Assembly (NCBI GenBank): GCA_903891235.1
Contig: CAITDW010000081.1
Location: forward strand, 1-29,671
Length of the DNA stretch: 29,671 bases
Reading direction: 5' to 3'
Origin: an uncultured Candidatus Saccharibacteria bacterium
GTDB lineage: Bacteria; Patescibacteriota; Saccharimonadia; Saccharimonadales; UBA4665
This document shows positions 14,474 to 21,352 of this stretch, one piece after another. A model generated the notes under the pieces. It was not told the origin of the DNA, made no database searches, and saw only the letters and a list, made by a program, of their open reading frames with translations. The position numbers and the translations under genes are program-made. The number at the start of each line of letters is the position of its first letter. Position 1 is the first letter of the stretch.

Positions 14474-15832
14474 ATGCAAGAGGGAGTTTTATGGCAGTCA
14501 GTGCTCGGTGAAATCGAGTTATCTATTTCGCGTGCCAGTTACGTAACTTGGTTTAAAAATACTCAGATGATAAGAAACAAAAATGGGATAGTCGTAGTCG
14601 GAGTACCTAATGTCTTTATTAAGCAGCAATTAGAAAGAAAGTTTAATGATCTAATTGTTGATACATTAAAGAAAAACGGTATCGATAGTATAAAAGTTGA
14701 ATATAAGATTGTTAGTTTAGATAAAAACAAAACTCGTAGTGAAGATATAATGATACTTAATGAAAACCAGCCAACTAAGCAAAAAAATAGTGGTAGTAGT
14801 TTATCTCATAAATACAGGCAGGGTTTAAATGAAAAATATACATTTGATAATTTCATAGTCGGAGCTGGTAATGAGTTAGCTTATGCTGCATGCCAAGCAA
14901 TAGTTGCTAATCCTGGAAAAAAATATAATCCTCTCTTCTTGTATGGTGGTGTTGGTATTGGAAAAACTCATTTAATTCAAGCTGTTGGTAATTCTGTCTT
15001 AAATAAAAACCCTGATGCTAGAGTGGTTTATGCATCCACAGAACAATTTGTTCAAGAATTTGTTGATGCTCTTAGATTTAAAAAGAATACAGATTTTGCT
15101 GGATTCTATAGAGGTGCTGATGTATTAATTGTAGATGATGTTCAATTCCTAGCTGGTAAGGAAAAAATCCAGGAAGAATTTTTCCATACATTTAACGCTC
15201 TACACCAAGCCAATAAACAGATAATTATTTCATCGGATAAACCGCCTCGTGAAATTCCAACTTTAGAAGAAAGGCTTCGTTCTCGTTTCGTTTGGGGGAT
15301 GAGTATAGATATGCAGAATCCTGATTTCGAGACTAGATGTGCAATTATTCAAACAAAGGCTAGTGGTCATGGATTAGAGCTTTCACCACAAGTAGTTGAA
15401 TATTTAGCTAATTATGTACAGACAAACATAAGAGAATTAGAGGGAGCATTAAATCAATTATTGGCTTTTTGTGAAATGAGAGAATTAGAACCGAGTTTAG
15501 AAGTCACGTCCTCATTACTTGGAAGCGGTAAAGCAAGACCAAAACATATTAGTCCTAAACAAGTAATAGAAAAAACAGCTAAATATTTTCAAATCACAAT
15601 TGAAGACATAATTGGTCCAAAAAGAGACAAAGATATTGTTGTTCCTAGACAGATTGCCATGTATATATTAAGAAGTGAATTACATCTTAGTTTTCCTAAG
15701 ATAGCTAGAGAACTTGGTAGAAAAGACCATACAACTGCTATACATTCAATAGATAAAATTGAGAAAGAATCAATTCTAAACAACTCAATTAAACTTGCAA
15801 TTTCTAAAATAAAAGAGCGTTTATATGTGTAA
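14474..15832 (+). CDS. dnaA: Chromosomal replication initiator protein DnaA
   Basis: The initiator binds DnaA boxes and melts the origin. Numbered from 14474 it is 452 residues. Domain I begins LWQSVLGEIELSISRASYVTWF, as in other DnaA proteins, which is why I start at ATG 14474; ATG 14462 is possible, and ATG 14438 lies before the predicted transcription start. A short Ser/Lys-rich linker is domain II. The AAA+ domain has YTFDNFIVGAGNELAYAA, Walker A GGVGIGKT (158-165) and Walker B LIVDD (218-222), plus the RLRSRFVWG sensor region. Domain IV ends with FPKIARELGRKDHTTAIHS, the DnaA-box recognition helix-turn-helix signature. No strong Shine-Dalgarno precedes any of the starts. Confidence 0.97.
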   Translation: MQEGVLWQSVLGEIELSISRASYVTWFKNTQMIRNKNGIVVVGVPNVFIKQQLERKFNDLIVDTLKKNGIDSIKVEYKIVSLDKNKTRSEDIMILNENQPTKQKNSGSSLSHKYRQGLNEKYTFDNFIVGAGNELAYAACQAIVANPGKKYNPLFLYGGVGIGKTHLIQAVGNSVLNKNPDARVVYASTEQFVQEFVDALRFKKNTDFAGFYRGADVLIVDDVQFLAGKEKIQEEFFHTFNALHQANKQIIISSDKPPREIPTLEERLRSRFVWGMSIDMQNPDFETRCAIIQTKASGHGLELSPQVVEYLANYVQTNIRELEGALNQLLAFCEMRELEPSLEVTSSLLGSGKARPKHISPKQVIEKTAKYFQITIEDIIGPKRDKDIVVPRQIAMYILRSELHLSFPKIARELGRKDHTTAIHSIDKIEKESILNNSIKLAISKIKERLYV

Positions 15833-16093
15833 AAATTGGGTACAAATTGTGTTTGTTTTTATGAAACGATTAACTTTAGTACACAGCTTTGTAAGTTTTC
15901 TAATAACTAGTGTTCATAAGCTAGTCATTTGTACAAGTTTTGTAACAACTTTATACAATGCTTATACCACTATGAAAAAACATGTAAATAACCTGTTAGT
16001 TGAGTCTTTTTACACACTATCCACAGGACTAATAATAACTAGAGCTTTTTTAGATAATTTATTTTTTATTATTAATAACAATGGGGGTATAAC
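15833..16093. other. oriC: Right part of the origin, candidate unwinding region (dnaA-dnaN gap)
   Basis: The 261-bp gap contains the DnaA-box variant CTATCCACA (16017-16025), then GGAC, then TAATAATAA (16030-16038) and TAG (16040-16042), then an AT-rich run through about 16080. This resembles the box / GC cluster / DnaA-trio / AT-rich order of a basal unwinding system. Weaker box-like words (for example TTATACAAT near 15952) are present. An open reading frame of 90 codons spans the gap (15825-16097) but looks like chance. Together with the rpmH-dnaA gap this suggests a bipartite origin flanking dnaA, as in Bacillus subtilis. Confidence 0.5.
16017..16025 (+). promoter_or_regulatory. DnaA box (one mismatch)
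   Basis: CTATCCACA differs from TTATCCACA only in the first base and is followed 4 nt later by the TAA repeats. Confidence 0.6.
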
Positions 16094-17185
16094 ATGAAGA
16101 TACAAGTCACTCAGGAAAATCTAAACAAAGCTTTAAGTAGTGTAGCTCGAGTAGCTTCAACTAGAAATACCCTACCAATCTTAGCGAACGTATTAATTAA
16201 AACTGTTGGAACTAGATTGAGTATATCTGCAACTAATTTAGATATAGCCATTACTTATTATATTGGTTCAAAAGTATCGGAAGAAGGTTCAATTACTATC
16301 CCTGCCCGTCTGGTTCAGGACTTTGTTAGTTCCTTGCCAAGTGGAATTATAGAATTAAAACTTGATGAGTATAAACTCCACTTCTCTACTGGTACTTATA
16401 GATCAACTATTAATGGTATATCTTCGGAAGAATTCCCTGTCCTACCTAACATAAAAGATGGTTCAGAATGGAAAATAGAATCCTCACTTCTAAAAAAGAA
16501 ACTACAACAAGTAATTATTGCTGCATCTAATGACGATACCCGACCAGTGCTTACTGGAGTATATTTTCATACCGACCAAGGTAATTTATTAATTGTAGCT
16601 ACAGATAGTTATAGATTAGCGGAAACAACTATCAAGAATGTTCGAAATGAAGTTAATATATTAGTTCCTTTCAATGCAACACAAGAGTTACTAAGACTAG
16701 TATCAGATTATGATGGTGATGTTGAAATCATTAATAACGACCAGCAAGTTCTTTTTAGAGTTGGTGACGTTGAACTTGTTGCTAGATTAATTGATGGAAA
16801 ATATCCAAATTATTCTAGCTTGATCCCTAAAAAATTCTTAACTACCGCTAGATTGCCAAAATCTGAATTACTCAATATTGTTAAAGTATCTAGTTATTTT
16901 GCTAAAGAAAACGCTGGCAGTATAACTATAGATGTTAGCGAAGAGGATCAAAGTCTTAATATACATTCAATCGCCTCTCAACTGGGGGAAAATATTGCAA
17001 GTACAAAAGGAAAAATTAAAGGTGAAGGTTCAATAACTCTAAATTCTAGATATTTACTTGATGCTTTGCACGTTATGAACGGAAACGAAATTATTTTTAG
17101 TTTTAATGGTAAACTTGAACCCTCTCTTATAAGTGATCCAAGCGATAAAGAATATATACATGTTATTATGCCTCTAAAGAGCTAA
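16094..17185 (+). CDS. dnaN: DNA polymerase III beta sliding clamp
   Basis: The 363-residue ring-forming clamp tethers the replicative polymerase to DNA. It begins MKIQVTQENLNKALSSVARV and contains NTLPILANVLI (residues 25-35), a strong clamp signature. The middle domain has DDTRPVLTGVYF and ATDSYRLAE, the latter being the hydrophobic cleft that binds client peptides. It ends with ISDPSDKEYIHVIMPLKS, matching the universal MPL/MPM terminus. Length is normal (about 365-375). GGGGG at 16082-16086 is a good ribosome site 7 nt before the ATG. recF follows after 10 bp, so they form an operon. Confidence 0.97.
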   Translation: MKIQVTQENLNKALSSVARVASTRNTLPILANVLIKTVGTRLSISATNLDIAITYYIGSKVSEEGSITIPARLVQDFVSSLPSGIIELKLDEYKLHFSTGTYRSTINGISSEEFPVLPNIKDGSEWKIESSLLKKKLQQVIIAASNDDTRPVLTGVYFHTDQGNLLIVATDSYRLAETTIKNVRNEVNILVPFNATQELLRLVSDYDGDVEIINNDQQVLFRVGDVELVARLIDGKYPNYSSLIPKKFLTTARLPKSELLNIVKVSSYFAKENAGSITIDVSEEDQSLNIHSIASQLGENIASTKGKIKGEGSITLNSRYLLDALHVMNGNEIIFSFNGKLEPSLISDPSDKEYIHVIMPLKS

Positions 17186-17195
17186 AATATATTTA

Positions 17196-18251
17196 ATGTT
17201 AACGGATATTAGATTACAGAACTTCAGATCATATAACGATGAATCGTTTGAACTCTCTAAAGGAGTTAATATTATAGTTGGTAAAAATGCCAGCGGAAAA
17301 ACTAATCTGCTTGAATCTCTTATACTAATAGCTGGTGAAAATTCATATAGAGGAAAAGACATAGAACTAATTAGTTTTAATAATGAATGGGCTAAAATAG
17401 ACTGCCATACAGACGATAATCAGACAAGGAGTATCAAGTTACAAAAGAACTACGAAAGTGTCTTTAAGGACTATGATATTGGCGGACAGAAGCTAAAAAG
17501 ACTTACATTAAGTAAAACCTTACCAATTGTTTTGTTTGAACCAGAAAATTTGTTAATACTTAGTAGCTCACCCGAAAGTCGAAGAAATTTTTTAGATGAT
17601 TTACTAGAAAAAATAAAACCTGGATTTAAAGATATTAGCAAACAATATAGAAGAGTGATATTTCAAAGGAACACTTTACTTAAAAATATATCTAATAAAA
17701 ATAATAATGAACTATTTGTTTGGAATTTAAGACTGAGTGAATTATCTGAAGTTATAGTTAAATATAGGCTCGAATTAATCGAGGTACTTAATAAGTCTTC
17801 AAGTGGTATATACAGTCAATTATCTAATAAAGATTCTGTAGTCAGTTTTTCTTATGTGACTAAAATTAATTTAAAAGACTATACATCAGATATCTTAAAA
17901 AAACTAGAATCATCAATGAACCAAGATTTCGTAAGGGGCTACACTTCTTTCGGGTGTCATAGGGATGATTTTGATTTAAAACTTAATGATCATTTAGTTG
18001 GTGAATCAGCTTCAAGGGGTGAAATGAGAACTCTTATGTTAGTCTGTAAAGTTTTAGAAACAAAAATAATTGAAAAATACCGAGATAAAAAACCATTACT
18101 TCTACTCGATGATGTTTTTAGTGAGCTTGATTCTGGACGAAGGAAATCGTTAACAAACTTTTTGAAAGACTATCAAACATTTATTACTACAACTGACGCA
18201 GACGTTATACTTCATCATTTTAGCCAATCTGCCAATATTATTGCTTTATAG
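17196..18251 (+). CDS. recF: DNA replication and repair protein RecF
   Basis: The 351-residue SMC-like ATPase loads RecA at single-strand gaps. It opens ITDI-like LTDIRLQNFRSY with Walker A GKNASGKT (29-36), followed by NLLESLILIAGENSYRG. The C-terminal half has the signature ASRGEMRTLMLV and Walker B with the D-loop LLLLDDVFSELD, then the switch His region ITTTDADVILHHF. Length is close to the usual 360-370. It is co-directional with dnaN, and gyrB does not follow as in many bacteria; instead a converging operon starts 7 bp after its stop. There is no space for a separate terminator. Confidence 0.95.
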   Translation: MLTDIRLQNFRSYNDESFELSKGVNIIVGKNASGKTNLLESLILIAGENSYRGKDIELISFNNEWAKIDCHTDDNQTRSIKLQKNYESVFKDYDIGGQKLKRLTLSKTLPIVLFEPENLLILSSSPESRRNFLDDLLEKIKPGFKDISKQYRRVIFQRNTLLKNISNKNNNELFVWNLRLSELSEVIVKYRLELIEVLNKSSSGIYSQLSNKDSVVSFSYVTKINLKDYTSDILKKLESSMNQDFVRGYTSFGCHRDDFDLKLNDHLVGESASRGEMRTLMLVCKVLETKIIEKYRDKKPLLLLDDVFSELDSGRRKSLTNFLKDYQTFITTTDADVILHHFSQSANIIAL

Positions 18252-18258
18252 AATAAAC

Positions 18259-18849
18259 CTAAGGCCTACCATTTGTATAATTAGCATGTTGATATGTCTG
18301 AGTTACATAACGAATAGTAAATATGGATGGGTCATAGCCAAGATCCTTCATGAATAATATGGCCATATTCCAAGCATCTTGATTAGGTCCTGAAATAACA
18401 ATAATAGGTTGAGCATATTGCCCTTGGTATGAATAAACATAATTAATTCTATATTGAGCCATAGGTCCCTCGAAAGGTAAAGAATTGATGAACTTATTTT
18501 GAAGCTTTAGTTTATTTACGAAATTATTATGAGCATTAATTAATGAATCTACATCTAGAGATATATTAGTTGTTTGGTTTTTAGCGATAATTATATATTT
18601 AGATGTTTGAATACTGTCTTTGGTTGCTAATATGGTATATTGTCCGGGGTTTATTTTAGCTTTTATTTGAGTGATACCCAAACTAACAGTTTCTAGGTTC
18701 TTGCCAGTAATAGATATGTTGGCATTATTTGATGATTTAACTACTAATGTTCCGGTTTTACTATCTATCACTAAAGCGTATCCTATTTGATATATCCCAA
18801 AAACTACCACTAATAATAAAACGATTCGCTTAATTAATTTTATATTCAT
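18259..18849 (-). CDS. Single-pass exported protein with a PEGA-like domain, unknown function
   Basis: I do not recognise this 196-residue protein. A basic start and a hydrophobic segment (about 6-26) would anchor it with most of the chain outside. Residues about 34-98 look like a PEGA-type beta domain: GTLVVKSSNNANISI, then INPGQYTILATK and KNQTTNISLDV, a fold found in surface proteins. The C-terminal half has YRINYVYSYQGQYAQPIIVISGP and ends with Tyr/Thr-rich residues. It is the last gene of the secretion-like operon and overlaps the upstream gene by ATGA (18846-18849). An accessory or surface component of the apparatus is an inference from position only. Confidence 0.7.
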   Translation of the reverse strand: MNIKLIKRIVLLLVVVFGIYQIGYALVIDSKTGTLVVKSSNNANISITGKNLETVSLGITQIKAKINPGQYTILATKDSIQTSKYIIIAKNQTTNISLDVDSLINAHNNFVNKLKLQNKFINSLPFEGPMAQYRINYVYSYQGQYAQPIIVISGPNQDAWNMAILFMKDLGYDPSIFTIRYVTQTYQHANYTNGRP

Positions 18850-19262
18850 GAATTACCTAACTTTACTGCATGTAGAGATTTCAAATATGACTGCACTACA
18901 CTAGGTAAGTTATTAATATTTTTTTGAAGAATCAGGTTACTTGGATATATGACTGTTTTGTAATTATCACCGTTTTTTTCATAAACTGCAGTTAATGAAT
19001 CTGAAAAACCCTTAATTGGAGTTATTGAACTAACTGCCCAACTATTATTATTAAAATATTTCACTTTAAGATTATAATCACTACCCTGAATCGGAAGAAA
19101 ACTATAACCATTTATTTTCTTTATATCTAATGCTGTTAAATATGCCACTTGGTCATATTTAACAGAATAATAATTTGACCCACCCATAATTAATGGTTTG
19201 ATTAAAAAAGATAAAATAATTAAAAAAACTACTACAACTAAGAATCTAATATTATTTTTCAT
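18846..19262 (-). CDS. Small single-pass membrane protein, unknown function
   Basis: A 138-residue protein with one N-terminal hydrophobic segment (about 7-27, LVVVVFLIILSFLIKPLI) and an outward domain of about 110 residues. No known motif is seen. The domain has alternating hydrophobic strands (YSVKYDQVAYLTALDI, KTVIYPSNLILQK) that fit a small beta-rich fold. It overlaps both neighbours by 4 bp (ATGA at 19259-19262 and 18846-18849), so its translation is probably coupled to the large wall enzyme upstream and to the PEGA-like protein downstream. The size and topology resemble small accessory subunits of secretion systems, but no function can be assigned. Confidence 0.7.
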   Translation of the reverse strand: MKNNIRFLVVVVFLIILSFLIKPLIMGGSNYYSVKYDQVAYLTALDIKKINGYSFLPIQGSDYNLKVKYFNNNSWAVSSITPIKGFSDSLTAVYEKNGDNYKTVIYPSNLILQKNINNLPSVVQSYLKSLHAVKLGNS

Positions 19263-21352
19263 GCCCCACTACTTCCTGGTCCAATATACCTGAAAAATTG
19301 AGTAAAGTCATATCCAGACGAAGAGTTAAATGTTTGTGCAGCAGTAGGCGAGCCAGTACTTGACGAAGCTACCACATAAAGAGTGTTGGTTTTAGAATCA
19401 TAATGATCAACTATCACTACATGAGCTTGGCCAGAATGTGTTGCAATATCGCCAGCCTGAACCTGACTTTCGCTAATTGGTTTCCAGTCAGCCATATTAC
19501 TCATTAAACCATTATTACCAACAGAGTAAGATAGTTTTTGATTAAAAGCTGCACTTACAGATACCGAGACTAAACCACTACAATCTGTTGAACATGGACC
19601 AGGTTTACTACTAGTACTTGAAGCAGCAGCACCTGAGATTGAAGCTTCAGGACAGGCATTTCTAAAAGCCGTATAGTTATGACTTAAACCAGCCCCATAA
19701 TATATACCTATATATTTTTTAGCCTCACATAATATATCCGCGTTAGTACTAGCGGTACATGAGGTAGAACCATTATTAGTAGTTGACCCAGCACATTTTT
19801 CACCTGAACTTGAAGCTAGAGCAGCCGTGGCATCTCCACTACCACTTCCACCACTGAACTTAAGACTACTAATAGGTACTCCTGGAGCACCTGGAGTATA
19901 ACCTTTGTTTTGAACACTGCCTATCTCTGTACTCGCGTATTTACCATAATTAGACCTTACGATAGAAAGTAATGTTAATAATGCTGGGTAATAATCAGAA
20001 TGGCCATAAGCAGCAGCACCAGCTTCAGTTGATTGACCACCCCATGCCCATGCCAAATTACCTGGATATAAATCTGGGAATGCAATTGCTTGTAAAACTT
20101 GATCTGCAGTTGAACCTGGAGTTGATAGTACTTTTCCAATTCTACTTTGGTTTGAACCTGTCATTTCTATTGTATTACCTTCAACACCTGCATCATATGA
20201 GGCGAATCCAGTTTGGCTTCCATCAGACGTACCATGTGTAAACAATTGAGAAAAACTACTCAAATACCCCATATTCCATAAATTAAACGCATTACCGGTA
20301 TTATTGGTATTACCACCTTCTTTAATTTGCCAAGCTACCATAGCTACAACATGATCTTGGGTTACGGTTACACTTGGCGGTACACCTTCAGCCTGAGCAA
20401 TATCTTTTAATAAGTCTATAATATATTGTTCCATATAATATGGTTCTTGAGCATTACTAGTATATGTAAACGGTCCAGTAGCGGCAGAAGAAGGTGCACC
20501 TGAACCTGAACCTGAACTTGAAGACAATGTATTACAGCAACTAGCATTTGATTGAGTTGATGATGGGTTTGAAGTACCACCTTGAGATACCGTACTAACA
20601 ACCAAGCTAGCTAACGCTTGAGAACCTGCAGAAGATGGATGGAAACCGTAAGAATTTGGATCGGACAAAGGCCTCATATAATTATTTGTATCAGTTTCAT
20701 TACCACTAAGTGTTGTTGGATTACCGTTTGGGTCAACTAACTTAAACCAAGAAATGATAGAATAATTATCTTGCACAGATTGACTATAAATATTCTGATT
20801 AGCTGTTTGTATAGTTTGCACAACTTGTTGGCCTGGTTGATTTACTACAATTGTGTCAACCCAGTAAATAGGAGCTTTAGAATTGTCTGCTTGTAATGCT
20901 TTGACTAATCCATCAATGTTTTGAGTTGTATCATCTCCATTGGTGCCAAGCGCAACTACTATTGCATCTGCATTAGTAATATTATCTTTATCTAAGGTGA
21001 TTGCATCCATAGCATTTAATCTGTTATTATCCATTCCAGTTTTTAATATTCCTCTACCAGAGGAAGCATCAATATTTACGTTAATACCTTTAGCTGAGAA
21101 TAAATCATGATAATTAGGCGTAGACATAACAGTTATTGAATCACCTAGGATATATACATTTGAACCAGAGACTAATGAAGGAGTTGGTGGTTTAGAATTG
21201 GCACTACTAGAGATGCTACAATTTGGTAGATAATGAACCGTCCCAGTATAAATTTTTTGTAAATCAGCCGAGCTTATTGCAAAGACACTCGAAGAAGAAA
21301 TAATTAAGTAAAAAAAACTCAAAAAAAAGATAAATATTTTTTTTATCATCAT
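19259..21352 (-). CDS. Exported three-domain cell-wall enzyme: SGNH hydrolase, lysozyme-like, NlpC/P60
   Basis: A 697-residue secreted protein with a signal peptide (basic start, hydrophobic 6-24, likely cut after VFA-25). Domain 1 (about 60-255) is SGNH-like: GDSIT with Ser72, Gly99, GTN with Asn138, and His238 in GFHPS. This class includes peptidoglycan O-acetyl hydrolases. Domain 2 (about 300-470) is lysozyme-like: VAWQIKEGGNTN with candidate catalytic Glu345, then NAFNLWNMGY and a later SYDAGVEG. Domain 3 (about 535-690) is NlpC/P60-like, with Cys591 in TDCSGLV and His644 in AHVVIVD. Gly/Ser/Thr-rich linkers separate the domains. It lies in the secretion-like operon (ATGA overlaps both sides), so it probably opens or remodels peptidoglycan for the apparatus, in its own wall or that of a host cell. 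Domain 2 is the least certain. Confidence 0.8.
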   Translation of the reverse strand: MMIKKIFIFFLSFFYLIISSSSVFAISSADLQKIYTGTVHYLPNCSISSSANSKPPTPSLVSGSNVYILGDSITVMSTPNYHDLFSAKGINVNIDASSGRGILKTGMDNNRLNAMDAITLDKDNITNADAIVVALGTNGDDTTQNIDGLVKALQADNSKAPIYWVDTIVVNQPGQQVVQTIQTANQNIYSQSVQDNYSIISWFKLVDPNGNPTTLSGNETDTNNYMRPLSDPNSYGFHPSSAGSQALASLVVSTVSQGGTSNPSSTQSNASCCNTLSSSSGSGSGAPSSAATGPFTYTSNAQEPYYMEQYIIDLLKDIAQAEGVPPSVTVTQDHVVAMVAWQIKEGGNTNNTGNAFNLWNMGYLSSFSQLFTHGTSDGSQTGFASYDAGVEGNTIEMTGSNQSRIGKVLSTPGSTADQVLQAIAFPDLYPGNLAWAWGGQSTEAGAAAYGHSDYYPALLTLLSIVRSNYGKYASTEIGSVQNKGYTPGAPGVPISSLKFSGGSGSGDATAALASSSGEKCAGSTTNNGSTSCTASTNADILCEAKKYIGIYYGAGLSHNYTAFRNACPEASISGAAASSTSSKPGPCSTDCSGLVSVSVSAAFNQKLSYSVGNNGLMSNMADWKPISESQVQAGDIATHSGQAHVVIVDHYDSKTNTLYVVASSSTGSPTAAQTFNSSSGYDFTQFFRYIGPGSSGA

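Noticed and set aside
15825..16097. 90-codon frame between dnaA and dnaN
   Set aside because: It overlaps both genes and covers the DnaA box and AT-rich tract. Composition is that of translated AT-rich non-coding DNA with no ribosome site.
20480..20530. Short tandem-looking words in the wall-enzyme gene
   Set aside because: They encode a Gly-Ser linker (SGSGSG) between domains; not a CRISPR or regulatory repeat.
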